DNA from: Endozoicomonas atrinae
GTDB lineage: Bacteria > Pseudomonadota > Gammaproteobacteria > Pseudomonadales > Endozoicomonadaceae
Direction of reading: 5' to 3'
Assembly: GCF_001647025.1 (NCBI RefSeq)
Contig: NZ_LUKQ02000002.1
Location: forward strand, 1 to 64,000
DNA length: 64,000 nt
The notes beneath the pieces were generated by a model, which was not told where the DNA came from, searched no databases, and saw nothing but the letters and a program-made list of their open reading frames with translations. Each line of letters begins with the position of its first letter. Within the stretch, counting starts at the first letter, position 1. Positions 9,671 to 20,806 of the stretch are shown in pieces. The translations under genes were made by a program, and so were the position numbers.

Positions 9671-10366
9671 CTAAACAAGTCCTTTCAGGCGCATCTGTTC
9701 CAGCACCCTGTTGAATACCTCCTGGATACTCATGCGGGTACTGTCAAGAATGATGGCATCATCGGCAGGTTTGAGCGGCGCTACAGCCCTTTGGCTATCT
9801 CGCTCATCTCTGGCCTGAATATCTGCCAAAAGGCGATCAAAACTAGCATCAATCCCTTTTTGATGCAACTGATCGTAACGTCTTTTTGCCCGTTCTTCAG
9901 CGCTGGCTGTCAGGAAGACCTTCAACACAGCTTCAGGAAAAACAACCGTTCCCATGTCACGGCCGTCTGCCACAAGCCCGGGCAGTTCGGCAAAATCCCG
10001 CTGCCTTTGTAAAAGTGCAGCCCGAACACCCGGCAGAGCCGCAACCCTGGAAGCCATGGCGCCAACCTCTTCCGTTCGCAAACTGGCACCCACCTGCTCT
10101 CCTTCGAGAATGATGATCAGGCCCTCGCCGGTTTCTGATGGCAAAAACTGAACATCAAGGTGGCCTGCCAAAACTTCCAGGGATGAATCATCGGCAAAAT
10201 CAACCCCATGATTCATTGCCGCCAGGGCGGTTAATCGATACAACGCCCCGCTATCCAGCAACCCCCAGCCAAGTTCTCTGGCCAGCAGGGCTGCAATCGT
10301 TCCCTTGCCAGACCCACTGGGACCATCAATGGTGACCACTGTCACTGGTGTCTGAGACTCACTCAC
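9671..10366 (-). CDS. cmk: cytidylate kinase
   Basis: Phosphorylates CMP and dCMP to the diphosphates. The 231-residue protein has the P-loop [12 protein letters not shown] at 14-25, the following LLDSGALYR segment, the [11 protein letters not shown] motif and the lid region RAKRRYDQL. The start is a GTG with AAAGG about nine bases upstream. It sits between the tyrA/aroA fusion and rpsA, the conserved order in this group. Confidence 0.97.
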   Translation of the reverse strand: MSESQTPVTVVTIDGPSGSGKGTIAALLARELGWGLLDSGALYRLTALAAMNHGVDFADDSSLEVLAGHLDVQFLPSETGEGLIIILEGEQVGASLRTEEVGAMASRVAALPGVRAALLQRQRDFAELPGLVADGRDMGTVVFPEAVLKVFLTASAEERAKRRYDQLHQKGIDASFDRLLADIQARDERDSQRAVAPLKPADDAIILDSTRMSIQEVFNRVLEQMRLKGLV

Positions 10367-10531
10367 TCGTATTTACCTTTATTCCATGGAACGAAGGGCC
10401 CCAGTTAAAAGCCTGCTCAATGTGTTAACTGATTTCGCCCAGCGAAAACCAGCTTCAGGGCCTGCTCTCCATCACAGGACACTGAAGCGGCTACCAACCA
10501 TGAGACAGGTTAATCAGACGGACAAACCGCC

Positions 10532-12904
10532 TTAACAGGAACCGTCTTCAAGACCTTCGGTTACCACAATACGCATACCGGCTCGATTTGCCAGACCTGC
10601 AAAATCCGGGAATGAAGTCGCCACGTTTGCACAGTTAAGAATGCGAATATCACCCTTTGCCCGCAGAGCAGCTACTGCGAATGACATGGCAATACGATGA
10701 TCGCCATGACTGTCAACCGTGCCGCCGTTAAATACAGGCTCTCCTTTCCTTTCAGAAGGAGCATTTCCGGAACCATTGATCATCATACCATCAGGCAGTG
10801 GTTGTGCATCAATACCCAGGGCGATCAAGCCATCCGCCATTGCCTGAATTCGATCACTTTCTTTAACCCGGAGCTCACGGGCCCCGGTCAGCAGCGTTCT
10901 GCCTTCTGCACAGGCGGCTGCAACAAAAAGTACCGGAAATTCATCAATAGCGATGGGAACCAGACGTTCAGGGATATCAATACCTTTCAACTGAGCGGAC
11001 CGCACTACCAGATCAGCCACCGGCTCTCCGCCCACAACAGACTCATTTTCAAGGGTAATATCCGCGCCCATCAGCTGAAGAATCTCAACCACACCAGAAC
11101 GGGTCGGGTTCATTCCTACATGGGAAAGACGAACCTCTGACCCTTCTGCTATTGAGGCAGCCACCATGAAGAACGCAGCTGATGACACATCGGACGGCAC
11201 ATCAATTCGGGTAGCGGTTAACTTTCCACCGCCCTTGATGGCAACCCGGCAGCCATTCTCGCCACTGACAGAGACTGGGTAACCAAAACCATTAAGCATA
11301 CGGTTGGTATGGTCACGGACTATTCCCGGAGCAACCGTCACCGTTTCACCATCAGCGTACATTCCAGCCAGTAGCAAACAGGACTGTACCTGCGCAGAAG
11401 CCATGGGCAGCTGGTACTCAATACCTTTTAGCTGTGCAGCGCCCTTGATCTTCAGTGGCGGACGACCACCTTCAGAGGTCTCAATGGTCGCCCCCATCTG
11501 ACCAAGAGGATCCACTACCCGATTCATAGGCCGACCTGACAGGGAGTGATCACCAGTTAGTGTGACATCAAAGGACTGGGCTGCCATCAACCCCGCCATC
11601 AACCGCATGGCTGTACCGGCATTACCAAGATAAAGCGGCCCTTCCGGCTGCTTGAGGCCATGCATGCCTACACCCTGAATGGTGACCTTCCCAAGGTAGG
11701 GGCCGTCAATCTGAACACCCATATCCCGAAATGCCTTCAGGGTTGCCAGGGCATCCTCTCCTTCAAGAAACCCTTCAACCACCGTCTCCCCTTCCGCCAG
11801 AGCACCCAGCATTATGGAACGATGAGAAATCGACTTATCCCCGGGAACACGCAACTCACCTGAGATCGACCCTCCTGGGCTGGCAATAAACGTCTGACTA
11901 CTTTCTTTCATACTTTCCATAACTTCTTGTTTTATATCTTCACCTTCAACCAGTACGGAGCCCGAAAAAACAGAGTGGGCCATCGCAGTATCAGGCAATG
12001 GCTTCACGCGTTGCTTCCTGCTCTCCAGAAGAGAAGAGAAATGCTGACGTGCGGATTGCGCACGACTGAATATCCCCAATAGCGACTGGCTGTCTTTCTG
12101 GATAATCGCCTTTCGGAGCACCTGAAGACCTTCGGTAAACTCATCCAGTGCTTCCAGCACTGCCTGATTATTACCCAGCGCAACATCATGCCACATAATA
12201 GGATCACTGCCAGCTATCCGGGTAAAATCTCGAAACCCACCGGCAGCAAACCGGAAGATATCCTGATTATCAGGATTTCCGGCAAGCGTATTCACCAGTG
12301 AGAATGCCAGAAAGTGAGGAAGATGGCTGGTCTTCGCCAGAACCTCATCATGGTGATAAGGATCCATACTGGTAACCACGGCCCCGCAGGCCTCCCAGAG
12401 CATCTTCACCTTTTCAAGTGCCAGATCATCCGTATGTTTCAACGGGGTCAGAATCACATCATGCGCCTGAAACAAAGTAGCTTTCGCTGCACCGACACCA
12501 CTTTTTTCAGACCCCGCGATGGGATGACCGGGCACCAGCCAGGCGGGAATCTCTCCAAAGGTCTCAAGCGCAGCATCGAGCAGCGCCTTTTTGCTGGATC
12601 CGGCATCCGTAACCACTTTCTGACCAACTCCTTCGTCGAGCAAATATAGCGATACCTGCTCAAGCACCGGCTTCATTGCCAGCATGGGAACAGCCAGCAT
12701 AATCACATCGGCAGCCGCAACCCCCTCGGAGAGATTCTCAAAGCCACAATCAATGATCCCGAGCGCTTCCGCCTCTTCCAATGAGGCCTTATTCAGATCA
12801 TAACCATACACTTGCCGGCACGCTCCGGCAGATTTTACCGCCGCCGCAAAAGATCCCCCGATCAGGCCCAGCCCAACCACCAGCAGTGTATCAACTGTTT
12901 TCAC
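10532..12904 (-). CDS. bifunctional prephenate dehydrogenase / EPSP synthase fusion
   Basis: One 790-residue polypeptide carrying two aromatic-pathway enzymes. Residues about 1-300 are a TyrA-type prephenate dehydrogenase: NAD-binding VVGLGLIGGSFAAAVK, then VPGHPIAGSEKSG and the HLPHFLAFSLV helix. Residues about 332-790 are AroA (3-phosphoshikimate 1-carboxyvinyltransferase): LRVPGDKSISHRSIMLG, YLGNAGTAMRLMAGL, and RVKESDRIQAMADGL, with DSHGDHRIAMSFAVA near the end. I place the start at the GTG at 12904 because AAGGAG lies seven bases upstream and the enzyme fold starts at once; the longest frame would add 22 unrelated residues. The same fusion is known in Pseudomonas and relatives. It makes tyrosine precursor and EPSP from one transcript with serC, pheA and hisC. 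Confidence 0.96.
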   Translation of the reverse strand: MKTVDTLLVVGLGLIGGSFAAAVKSAGACRQVYGYDLNKASLEEAEALGIIDCGFENLSEGVAAADVIMLAVPMLAMKPVLEQVSLYLLDEGVGQKVVTDAGSSKKALLDAALETFGEIPAWLVPGHPIAGSEKSGVGAAKATLFQAHDVILTPLKHTDDLALEKVKMLWEACGAVVTSMDPYHHDEVLAKTSHLPHFLAFSLVNTLAGNPDNQDIFRFAAGGFRDFTRIAGSDPIMWHDVALGNNQAVLEALDEFTEGLQVLRKAIIQKDSQSLLGIFSRAQSARQHFSSLLESRKQRVKPLPDTAMAHSVFSGSVLVEGEDIKQEVMESMKESSQTFIASPGGSISGELRVPGDKSISHRSIMLGALAEGETVVEGFLEGEDALATLKAFRDMGVQIDGPYLGKVTIQGVGMHGLKQPEGPLYLGNAGTAMRLMAGLMAAQSFDVTLTGDHSLSGRPMNRVVDPLGQMGATIETSEGGRPPLKIKGAAQLKGIEYQLPMASAQVQSCLLLAGMYADGETVTVAPGIVRDHTNRMLNGFGYPVSVSGENGCRVAIKGGGKLTATRIDVPSDVSSAAFFMVAASIAEGSEVRLSHVGMNPTRSGVVEILQLMGADITLENESVVGGEPVADLVVRSAQLKGIDIPERLVPIAIDEFPVLFVAAACAEGRTLLTGARELRVKESDRIQAMADGLIALGIDAQPLPDGMMINGSGNAPSERKGEPVFNGGTVDSHGDHRIAMSFAVAALRAKGDIRILNCANVATSFPDFAGLANRAGMRIVVTEGLEDGSC

Positions 12905-12931
12905 AAACGCACTCCTTATAAGAACGCTATC

Positions 12932-13003
12932 CGCTTCCCGCTGCCGGCTTCCCGTAAAAGTACAAACCAATCTGGCTTTTCAGGAAGTGGGAGGCGGGAG
13001 GCG
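12932..13003. repeat. imperfect inverted repeat between hisC and tyrA/aroA
   Basis: A C-rich arm (12932-12960, CGCTTCCCGCTGCCGG...) and a G-rich arm (12976-13003, ...GGGAGGCGGGAGGCG) are imperfect reverse complements around a 15-base centre. On the minus strand it follows the hisC stop immediately and ends shortly before the GTG of the fusion gene. It resembles a REP-type intergenic element. Confidence 0.45.
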
Positions 13004-13008
13004 TTCTT

Positions 13009-14115
13009 TTATGTCAGCACCTGGCTCAGCGCTTCCAGACAACGACGATTTTCTTCCGGCAAGCCAATTGAAATACGAAGGTGTTCAGGCATACCGTAAT
13101 TGGCGACAGGACGAACAATAACCCCCTTTGACAGCAATCCTTCATAAATCGGCATAGCATCACGCTTGAGATCAACCGTAATAAAATTACCCGATGAAGG
13201 GATCCAACTCAGTCCAAGACCAGCAAGCCCCTGCTCCAGGTACTCCATACCCTGCTGATTAATCTCAATGGACTTCTGCATATACGCATCATCCTTCAGA
13301 GCTGCAACCGCACCGAACTGGGCAGGAAGATTCAGGTTGAATGGCTGCCTTAAACGATTCAGTACATCCGCTATTTCAGGGTTGGATATCGAGTAACCAA
13401 CTCGCGCTCCCGCCAGCCCATAAGCCTTGGAAAAAGTGCGGGTAACCACCAGGTTTGGATAGCGGTCAAGCAGTTCAATGCCATTTGGCAGGTCACCACC
13501 CACCCCATACTCAAAATAGGCTTCATCAAGGACAACGATGACCTCTTCCGGCACCTTGCCAAGAAAACCAACCAGCTCCTGTTCGCTGAAGCTGGTACCT
13601 GTTGGGTTATTAGGGTTTGCCAGAAAAACAATTCGGGTATTTGATTTGATCGCTTCAGCCATGGCATCAAGATCATGACCGTAATTCAGCGCTGGAACCA
13701 CAATACCTTCAGCACCTACTGCCTTCACAGCCAATGGGTAAACGACAAAAGCATACTGAGAAAAAACAGCTGAACTGTTGGTATCCAGAAAAGATTCCGC
13801 CAGGAGCACCAGCACGTCATTCGACCCGTTACCCAGGGTTAGCTGCTCAGGTGTTACCTTCAATTTTTCTGCCAGTACCTGTTTTAACTGATAACTGCTG
13901 CCATCTGGATAGCGAGCCAGTTCAGCAAGAGATTCAGCCATTGCTTTAACGGCAGAAGGTGGTGGACCCAGAGGGTTTTCATTACTGGCCAGCTTGACAA
14001 TATCCTCAACCCTCAAGCCCTGCTCTCTGGCAAGCTCCTCAATAGGCTTGCCAGGTTGATAAGGACTCATTCCTCTTACTCCGGGTACCGCCAGCTCCAG
14101 AAAATCACAGGACAT
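13009..14115 (-). CDS. hisC: histidinol-phosphate / aromatic aminotransferase (HisC type)
   Basis: Fold-type I PLP aminotransferase of 368 residues. Seen: SPYQPGKPIEELARE, KLASNENPLGP, LANPNNPTGTSFS, DEAYFEYG and the PLP-lysine block TRTFSKAYGLAGARVGY. The ATG at 14115 has AAGG eight bases upstream. HisC-family enzymes make histidinol phosphate and several also transaminate phenylpyruvate or 4-hydroxyphenylpyruvate. Its position between pheA and the prephenate dehydrogenase fusion argues for a role in the last step of phenylalanine/tyrosine synthesis, perhaps in addition to histidine. This is inference from context. Confidence 0.93.
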   Translation of the reverse strand: MSCDFLELAVPGVRGMSPYQPGKPIEELAREQGLRVEDIVKLASNENPLGPPPSAVKAMAESLAELARYPDGSSYQLKQVLAEKLKVTPEQLTLGNGSNDVLVLLAESFLDTNSSAVFSQYAFVVYPLAVKAVGAEGIVVPALNYGHDLDAMAEAIKSNTRIVFLANPNNPTGTSFSEQELVGFLGKVPEEVIVVLDEAYFEYGVGGDLPNGIELLDRYPNLVVTRTFSKAYGLAGARVGYSISNPEIADVLNRLRQPFNLNLPAQFGAVAALKDDAYMQKSIEINQQGMEYLEQGLAGLGLSWIPSSGNFITVDLKRDAMPIYEGLLSKGVIVRPVANYGMPEHLRISIGLPEENRRCLEALSQVLT

Positions 14116-14336
14116 AACTCGACCTTCAGTTGGGTTATTGAACTTGAAAACGGGCTTTTTTAACCACCAATCGTTTCAGATGATGAAGAAAGCCATTTCC
14201 AACTCGTGGCAATTTTTATTGATTATGGAAAGTTTCAGAGGTTATACGCTTGCCAGACAAAAACAGACTGCAAAATGCAGTTAAGCCCAGCCAGCTTCTT
14301 ACTGAAAACTGGCTCGGTTATTATTTCAACAACGAA

Positions 14337-15422
14337 TTAGAGAACACCCTTGGGATAAGAACCAAGAACCCGAAGATCGTTGGCACGCTCACCCAGCTTC
14401 TCCAGCACCTTGCGAACGACAGGATCATCCTGATGCCCCTCAAAATCCACAAAGAACACATAGTTCCAGATTCCTGTTCTGGAGGGACGGGTCTCAACCC
14501 GTGTCAGGTCGATGTTGTGGACATGGAAAGGTTCAAGAATCGCATGCAGCGCACCTGGCTGGTTGCGCATGCTGATCACAACTGACGTCTTGTCATCACC
14601 ACTGGGCGGAACTGGCTGATTACCAATGATCAAAAACCGGGTTGAATTGTCTGGGCGGTCTTCGATCTTTTCTGCGATTTTTTCCAGGCCATACATCTCT
14701 GCAGCCATATCACCGGCAATAGCCGCCGAATTCCATTCTCCCTTGATCCGCTTGGCCGCTTCTGCATTGGAGCTCACTGCCACCCGTTCAGCCATTGGCC
14801 AGTGGGAATCCAGCCACTTACGACATTGGGCAAATGACTGGGCATGGGAGTAGATACGGGTAATATGATCCCGTCGGGTGTTTTCTGAAACCATCATGTG
14901 CTGATGAATACGGAGAACCACTTCACCACAGATCTTCAGTGAAGAGTCCAAAAAACTGTCCAGCGTATGACTGACAACACCTTCCGTGGAGTTTTCAACC
15001 GGCACCACACCATAGTTGACGGCACCGGCAGCCACCTCCCGGAACACCTCATCAATAGCCGCCATCGGGACACAAACAGCGGAATGACCAAAGTGCTTCA
15101 GCGAAGCCTGCTGGGTAAATGTGCCTTCAGGCCCCAGAAATGCGACCTTGACCGGGTCTTCCAAGGCCAGACAGGCCGACATGATTTCACGAAACAGACG
15201 GGCCATCTCTTCATCATTCAAAGGACCGTCATTTTTCTTCATGATTTTACGAAGCACCTGAGCTTCACGCTCAGGGCGGTAAAACACAGCAGAGGGGTCA
15301 GCTTCTGTTTTTACACGGGCCACTTCCTGGGCGCATCGCGCACGCTCGCTGATCAGGTCAAGAATTTTCTGATCCAGTGAATCAATTTGAATTCGCAACT
15401 GCCCCAACTTCTCTTCTGCCAT
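14337..15422 (-). CDS. pheA: chorismate mutase / prephenate dehydratase (P-protein)
   Basis: Bifunctional enzyme converting chorismate to prephenate and then phenylpyruvate. Of its 361 residues, about 1-90 are the AroQ chorismate mutase helix bundle (LRIQIDSLDQKILDLISERA). About 92-265 are prephenate dehydratase (FLGPEGTFTQQA, VPVENSTEGVV, NSTRFLIIG). A C-terminal ACT domain (SVVISMRNQPGALHAIL, TRVETRPSRTGIWNYVFFVD) is the usual site of phenylalanine feedback. Its ATG overlaps the serC stop by one base (TAATG), so translation is coupled. Confidence 0.97.
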   Translation of the reverse strand: MAEEKLGQLRIQIDSLDQKILDLISERARCAQEVARVKTEADPSAVFYRPEREAQVLRKIMKKNDGPLNDEEMARLFREIMSACLALEDPVKVAFLGPEGTFTQQASLKHFGHSAVCVPMAAIDEVFREVAAGAVNYGVVPVENSTEGVVSHTLDSFLDSSLKICGEVVLRIHQHMMVSENTRRDHITRIYSHAQSFAQCRKWLDSHWPMAERVAVSSNAEAAKRIKGEWNSAAIAGDMAAEMYGLEKIAEKIEDRPDNSTRFLIIGNQPVPPSGDDKTSVVISMRNQPGALHAILEPFHVHNIDLTRVETRPSRTGIWNYVFFVDFEGHQDDPVVRKVLEKLGERANDLRVLGSYPKGVL

Positions 15423-16540
15423 TATCCGTACCGCCGTTCAAATTCTTTCATGAAGTCAATAAGCGCATCCACATGCTGCTCTGGCACTGCATTATAGATA
15501 CTTGCCCGCATACCGCCTACTGCCTTATGTCCTTTCAGGTAACGGAAGCCTTCCTGTTCAGACTCGGCGAGGAATGTCGCATCAAGTTCAGGCGTGATCA
15601 GCGTAAAAGGCACATTCATGCGCGAGCGCCACTGTGGATCCACCGGATTCTGATAAAAACCGGAACCATCTATCTGAGCATACAGTTTGGTGGCCTTACG
15701 TTCATTGAGCGCATTCATCGCTTCAAGCCCACCCTGTTTTTTCAGCCATTTAAAGACCAGGCCAGCAAGATACCAGGCAAAGGTAGGCGGTGTGTTATAC
15801 ATGGAGTCATTATTGGCCTGCAGCTTATAATCCAGTACCGCAGGACACATCAATGAACCGCGCTCCAACAGATCATCACGAACAATCACGACGGTAAGGC
15901 CTGCCGGACCAATATTCTTCTGGGCCCCGGCATAAATAACACCAAACTTGCTGACATCGATCGGGCCAGACAAGATATTGGAAGACATGTCCGCAACCAG
16001 CGGCACATCACCCGTCTCAGGAACAAATGAAAACTCAAGACCACCAATGGTCTCATTCGGCGTATAGTGCAAATAAGCAGCATCTCTGCTTATCCGCCAC
16101 TGATCTTCTGCAGGCATGGTATTAAAGGCACTGGACTTGCCATCAGCGACAATATTCACATCCAGATAGCGCTGAGCTTCCTTGATGGCTGACTGGGCCC
16201 AGTGGCCACTGTTGACATAGTCAGCAGAGGTTTTCTCTCCTTTGAGGTTTAATGGTACCGCGGCAAACTGTCCCCGCGCCCCACCCTGAAGAAAAAGCAC
16301 CTTATAATTATCTGGAATTTTCAACAGATCACGCAGATCTTTTTCTGCTTCATGAGCAACCGTGAGAAACTCCTTGCCACGATGACTCACCTCCATCACA
16401 GAAGCACCCACATCCTGCCAATTCATCATCTCATCGCGAGCCTGCTGAAGCACCTCATGGGGAATCGGTGCAGGTCCGGCTGAAAAGTTGTAAACCCGAT
16501 TATCCAGCTGTGCCAGAACATCATTTACACAATGCTTCAC
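15422..16540 (-). CDS. serC: phosphoserine aminotransferase
   Basis: PLP enzyme converting 3-phosphohydroxypyruvate to phosphoserine; it also serves pyridoxine synthesis. 372 residues, with [48 protein letters not shown] and the PLP-lysine segment [14 protein letters not shown]. The start is a GTG at 16540 with GGGAG seven bases upstream, which gives about 15 residues more than the E. coli enzyme. First gene of the serC-pheA-hisC-tyrA/aroA-cmk series. Confidence 0.96.
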   Translation of the reverse strand: MKHCVNDVLAQLDNRVYNFSAGPAPIPHEVLQQARDEMMNWQDVGASVMEVSHRGKEFLTVAHEAEKDLRDLLKIPDNYKVLFLQGGARGQFAAVPLNLKGEKTSADYVNSGHWAQSAIKEAQRYLDVNIVADGKSSAFNTMPAEDQWRISRDAAYLHYTPNETIGGLEFSFVPETGDVPLVADMSSNILSGPIDVSKFGVIYAGAQKNIGPAGLTVVIVRDDLLERGSLMCPAVLDYKLQANNDSMYNTPPTFAWYLAGLVFKWLKKQGGLEAMNALNERKATKLYAQIDGSGFYQNPVDPQWRSRMNVPFTLITPELDATFLAESEQEGFRYLKGHKAVGGMRASIYNAVPEQHVDALIDFMKEFERRYG

Positions 16541-16684
16541 AATGACTCCCTCTCCACTTAACGGCGGTTTACCCTGGTCATTACGTAAAAAATTTTGCAG
16601 CTAATATTATCAAACCAATACTGGCAATTGCTCGCTCGGTAACTGCTCCTGCGCTACTCTAACTCCTGCATCCATGCAGTCGGG

Positions 16685-16767
16685 CATTGCCAGCATACCG
16701 TCCGTCCCTGGACATATACTGGTATTTGTTCCCGACATTACCAGCATACAGTCCATCTCTGGACATA
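16685..16767. repeat. two 32-bp direct repeats, period 51
   Basis: Copies at 16685-16716 and 16736-16767 differ at 4 of 32 positions (pattern CATTRCCAGCATAC...TCTGGACATA). Each contains a short GTCC...GGAC inverted repeat. They lie between the gyrA terminator and serC, in the probable serC promoter region. Confidence 0.7.
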
Positions 16768-16796
16768 AAAACGCCAGCACTGGGCTGGCGTTTTTT
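16767..16796. terminator. Rho-independent terminator of gyrA
   Basis: Stem CGCCAGC/GCTGGCG with a 5-base loop, A-run before and T-run after, so it can work in both directions. It begins eight bases past the gyrA stop on the minus strand. Confidence 0.85.
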
Positions 16797-16803
16797 CAAG
16801 CTA

Positions 16804-19425
16804 TCAGGATTCTACCGTCCCTTCGTTTTCAACGGGATCACCCTGCCCTTCACCCTCACTAGTGGCTTCTGCCTCAAGTTCAGGCACATCGACAGCCTCT
16901 GGCTCCTCGACACGGGCAACACCCACCAGTTTTTCACCTTCAGAAACCCGGATTAGCGTAACACCCTGGGTATTACGACCCAGCGAAGAGACGCCATCAA
17001 CACTGGTTCTCACCAGTGTCCCCTGGTCTGAAATCAGCATAATCTGTTCGCCACTCTTCACCTGAATAGCGCCAACGATTTCACCATTTCGTTCAGTGCA
17101 CTGCATGGAGATAACGCCCTGACCACCACGACTGGTCAGTCGGAACTCGTCTACAGCAGTTCGTTTACCGAAACCTTTGGCACTGGCTGTCAGGATCTGG
17201 GTATCCTCCTCTGGAATAATCAGAGAGATTATCCGCTGACCTTCAGGCAGTTTCATGCCACGAACACCACGGGCGGTACGGCCCATGGCACGAACATCGG
17301 TCTCTTCAAAGCGAACAGCCTTACCACCATTGGACAGCAGCATCACCTGCTTTTCTCCCGTGGTAATTTCAGCACCCACCAGTGTATCACCCTCATCCAG
17401 ACCCAACGCGATCAGACCGGAAGAACGTGGACGGGCAAACTGCTCAAGAGGCGTCTTCTTGACAGTACCGTTCAGTGTCGCCATAAAGACGAAATGACCT
17501 TCGGTAAACTCTTCCACCGGCAGCATGGCGGTGATTTTCTCATTCTGCTCAAGTGGCAGAATATTTACGATGGGTCGACCACGGGACGTTCTGCCAGCCT
17601 GCGGAATCTGGTAGACCTTCAGCCAATAAACCTTACCCTTGCTGGAGAAACAGAGAATCTGGGTATGGGTATTGGCCACCAGCATGTGCTCGACGTAGTC
17701 CTCTTCCTTAACGGAAGCCGCTGACTTGCCACGACCACCACGACGCTGAGCCTGATAGGTATCCAGAGGGGTTGTCTTGGCGTAGCCGCCATGAGACAGC
17801 GTGACCACCATGTCCTCTTCATCAATCAGGTCTTCTACAGTCAGGTCACGACGGGAGCTGGTGATTTCGGTGCGACGCTCATCGCCAAACTCATCCCGAA
17901 CCTGCTCAAGCTCTTCCCGAATCACGGCACGTAGCTTCATTGGGTCACAGAGGATCAGAATCAGCTCAGCAATCTTATCCAGCAGTTCCCGGTATTCAGA
18001 CAGCAATTTTTCATGCTCAAGGCCGGTCAGTCGGTGCAGGCGCATTTCCAGAATGGCCTGAGCCTGGGCTGGAGACAGATAATAGAGCCCATCTCTGAGA
18101 CCATAAGTCTCAGGCAGATCATCCGGACGACAGGCATCCGCACCGGCTCGCTCAGCCATCTCGGTCATGTGGCCAGGGTTCCAGCCCTTGGCAATCAGCT
18201 TTTCTTTAGCGTCTGCCGGTGTTGGCGAATCTTTGATCAGCTGAATAACCGGGTCGATATTGGACAGGGCAACTGCCAGACCTTCCAGAATATGACCACG
18301 CTCACGGGCTTTTCTCAGTTCATATACGGTCCGGCGGGTAACCACCTCACGACGGTGACGAATAAAGGCTTCAAGAAACTCTTTCAGATTGAGCAGCTTG
18401 GGCTGGCCATCAACCAGAGCAACCAGGTTGATACCAAAAACGGACTCAAGCTGGGTCTGGGCGTACAGGTTATTAAGCACCACCTCTGCATTTTCACCAC
18501 GGCGAAGCTCGATAACCACACGCAGACCATCTTTATCAGACTCGTCACGCAGTTCTGAAATACCCTCAATCTTGCGATCTTTTACCAGTTCAGCAATCTT
18601 CTCGATAAGGCGCGCCTTATTCAGCTGGTAAGGAATTTCAGTAATGATAATGGTACTTTTGTTTTTCTTTTCATCGTGCTCGATATCAGCCCTGGCACGA
18701 ATGTAGATCCGGCCGCGACCTGAACGATAGGCCTGAAGAATGCCAGCACGTCCGTTAATAATCGCCGCTGTCGGGAAATCAGGCCCCGGGATGTACTCCA
18801 TCAGGTCATCAACCGTCAGTGCGTCATCTTCCAGGAGTGCCAGACAGCCATTGACCACCTCAGTCATGTTGTGAGGAGGGATGTTGGTAGCCATACCGAC
18901 CGCGATACCGGCAGAGCCATTCACCAACAGGTTCGGTACCCGGGTAGGTAAAACAGCAGGAATCTGCTCTGTGCCATCGTAGTTGGGCACATAGTCTACG
19001 GTTTCCTTGTCGAGATCCGCCAGCAACTGGTGAGCGATCTTATCCATCCGGATTTCCGTATAACGCATTGCCGCAGCGGAATCACCGTCAATGGAGCCGA
19101 AGTTGCCCTGACCATCAACCAGCATGTAGCGCAGGGAAAATGGCTGCGCCATACGGACAATGGTGTCATATACCGCAGAGTCGCCATGAGGATGGTATTT
19201 ACCGATCACATCCCCGACAACACGTGCAGATTTTTTGTAGGGTTTATTCCAGTCGTTGCCCAGTTCGCTCATGGCGAACAGTACGCGCCGGTGTACGGGC
19301 TTAAGCCCGTCACGTACATCAGGCAGGGCACGACCAACGATGACACTCATGGCGTAGTCCAGATAGGACTGCTTGAGCTCATCTTCAATATTTACCGGGA
19401 GAATCTCTTTGGCAATTTCAGTCAT
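16804..19425 (-). CDS. gyrA: DNA gyrase subunit A
   Basis: Breakage-reunion subunit of DNA gyrase, 873 residues as in other gammaproteobacteria. The catalytic tyrosine is Y122 in [10 protein letters not shown]. The quinolone-resistance-determining region reads [15 protein letters not shown] with S83 and D87, the residues of quinolone-susceptible E. coli. The GyrA box QRRGGRG is present, and six C-terminal beta-pinwheel blades follow, ending in an acidic tail ([19 protein letters not shown]). It is transcribed toward serC and separated from it by a terminator. Confidence 0.99.
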   Translation of the reverse strand: MTEIAKEILPVNIEDELKQSYLDYAMSVIVGRALPDVRDGLKPVHRRVLFAMSELGNDWNKPYKKSARVVGDVIGKYHPHGDSAVYDTIVRMAQPFSLRYMLVDGQGNFGSIDGDSAAAMRYTEIRMDKIAHQLLADLDKETVDYVPNYDGTEQIPAVLPTRVPNLLVNGSAGIAVGMATNIPPHNMTEVVNGCLALLEDDALTVDDLMEYIPGPDFPTAAIINGRAGILQAYRSGRGRIYIRARADIEHDEKKNKSTIIITEIPYQLNKARLIEKIAELVKDRKIEGISELRDESDKDGLRVVIELRRGENAEVVLNNLYAQTQLESVFGINLVALVDGQPKLLNLKEFLEAFIRHRREVVTRRTVYELRKARERGHILEGLAVALSNIDPVIQLIKDSPTPADAKEKLIAKGWNPGHMTEMAERAGADACRPDDLPETYGLRDGLYYLSPAQAQAILEMRLHRLTGLEHEKLLSEYRELLDKIAELILILCDPMKLRAVIREELEQVRDEFGDERRTEITSSRRDLTVEDLIDEEDMVVTLSHGGYAKTTPLDTYQAQRRGGRGKSAASVKEEDYVEHMLVANTHTQILCFSSKGKVYWLKVYQIPQAGRTSRGRPIVNILPLEQNEKITAMLPVEEFTEGHFVFMATLNGTVKKTPLEQFARPRSSGLIALGLDEGDTLVGAEITTGEKQVMLLSNGGKAVRFEETDVRAMGRTARGVRGMKLPEGQRIISLIIPEEDTQILTASAKGFGKRTAVDEFRLTSRGGQGVISMQCTERNGEIVGAIQVKSGEQIMLISDQGTLVRTSVDGVSSLGRNTQGVTLIRVSEGEKLVGVARVEEPEAVDVPELEAEATSEGEGQGDPVENEGTVES

Positions 19426-19989
19426 GGAAACCCAGTCGTCCTTTTGCTTACGGCCAACAGATAGCGGTCAGCATCCATTCCAGTTCTGTGGACCAGGATA
19501 CCGATGTTGAAAAGCTCTCTTTACTCAGAAGAACGCTTTCACTCAAGGCATCACTATTCGTAGGATCACCCAAGGTGAACCATCATTCATCCGCTGTTGG
19601 AAGAGGTAATTATCAGCCAGGGGATGCAAAGGCCTGCCTCTTTGGGTATATGAGTGAACAGTTCAGCATCATCTTCAATACAACAGCCAGATGAGACAAA
19701 GACTTTCTACAAAACAGCAACCTCAAGAGCAGGTAAAGCGAACTCCAGTCAACCACTTCTCAATGATACAGCTATTGGCTCGACAACCAATAAAGAAGGA
19801 AGAATACCACAGTCCATGCAGTGATCGCGAGATATCTCTGGGATAAAACCACGAGAGTTACAGGTTAATTTTCAAACACCAGCCAACTCCGGAAATCAAG
19901 ACTGTGGTCGGCTGCAGGATTAACGGTATAATCCGCACATATGGCAGCCCTGACTGCCTCAATCACACTGCTTTGACGGATCAGAACGA
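19426..19989. other. divergent gyrA/ubiG intergenic region
   Basis: 564 bases with no supportable gene; small frames here lack start signals. It must contain the gyrA promoter (minus) and the ubiG promoter (plus). No inverted repeat or mobile-element remnant was seen. Confidence 0.6.
19927..19932 (+). promoter_or_regulatory. candidate -10 box for ubiG
   Basis: A perfect TATAAT lies 57 bases before the ubiG ATG. The region 17 bases upstream has no good -35, so this is only a candidate. Confidence 0.35.
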
Positions 19990-20712
19990 ATGCCCGAAAT
20001 GCGCTCAGCCCAAAATGTGGATCTTGGAGAAATAGCCAAGTTTGAAGAACTGGCCAGCCGATGGTGGGATCCGGACAGTGAGTTCAGGCCGCTTCATCAG
20101 ATCAACCCCCTGCGCCTGAATTATATTGATGAACGTGTTGGACTGGCTGGAAAACGCGTGGTTGATATTGGCTGCGGTGGCGGCATCCTGAGTGAGTCTA
20201 TGGCTCGACGTGGTGCAGAGGTAACCGGTATTGATATGGGCGAAGCTCCTCTTTCCGTTGCCCGCCTTCACAGCATGGAAAGTGGCGTTGAGGTGAACTA
20301 TCGCCGAATTACCGCCGAAGAGCTGGCTGAAGAGATGCCTGGCCAGTTTGATGTGGTTACCTGCCTGGAGATGCTGGAGCACGTCCCTGACCCAGCCTCC
20401 GTTATCAAAGCCTGCAGCAAACTGTTGAAACCGGGTGGACAGATCTTTTTTGCCACAATCAACCGTAACCCCAAGTCATTCCTCTTCGCCATTGTCGGTG
20501 CGGAATACATACTCAAACTGCTGCCCAAAGGCACTCATGAACACAGCAAATTTATCAAACCCAGCGAATTAAGTCGTGACATGAGAAAAGCAGATCTCAA
20601 CACTCATGACATGACCGGCATGACCTATAACCCGATAACCAAAGTGTATCGGCTTAACCCAAAGGATGTAGACGTCAATTACCTGATTTATGGTTCTAAG
20701 CCAGCATCATAG
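19990..20712 (+). CDS. ubiG: ubiquinone biosynthesis O-methyltransferase
   Basis: SAM-dependent methyltransferase catalysing both O-methylations of ubiquinone synthesis. 240 residues, with [26 protein letters not shown] (UbiG-specific N-terminus), the SAM motif [12 protein letters not shown], and [16 protein letters not shown] followed by [27 protein letters not shown], including the membrane-binding insertion. It heads the ubiG-mupP-yciK series known from Pseudomonas. Confidence 0.97.
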   Translation: MPEMRSAQNVDLGEIAKFEELASRWWDPDSEFRPLHQINPLRLNYIDERVGLAGKRVVDIGCGGGILSESMARRGAEVTGIDMGEAPLSVARLHSMESGVEVNYRRITAEELAEEMPGQFDVVTCLEMLEHVPDPASVIKACSKLLKPGGQIFFATINRNPKSFLFAIVGAEYILKLLPKGTHEHSKFIKPSELSRDMRKADLNTHDMTGMTYNPITKVYRLNPKDVDVNYLIYGSKPAS

Positions 20713-20806
20713 CAAGCACCCTCTTATTGATGGCATGACTTCTGGAAGAACAGTCTCAAAGCAACCAGAACCACCGCCATCAAGCAGACAACAAAGAGTA
20801 ATGATG

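Noticed and set aside
18013-18558. 181-codon frame antisense to gyrA
   Set aside because: Entirely inside gyrA, which is unambiguous; no domain in the antisense product.
20690-20806. N-terminal extension of the mupP frame
   Set aside because: It overlaps the end of ubiG, has no ribosome binding site at its start and adds 39 residues not seen in HAD phosphatases.
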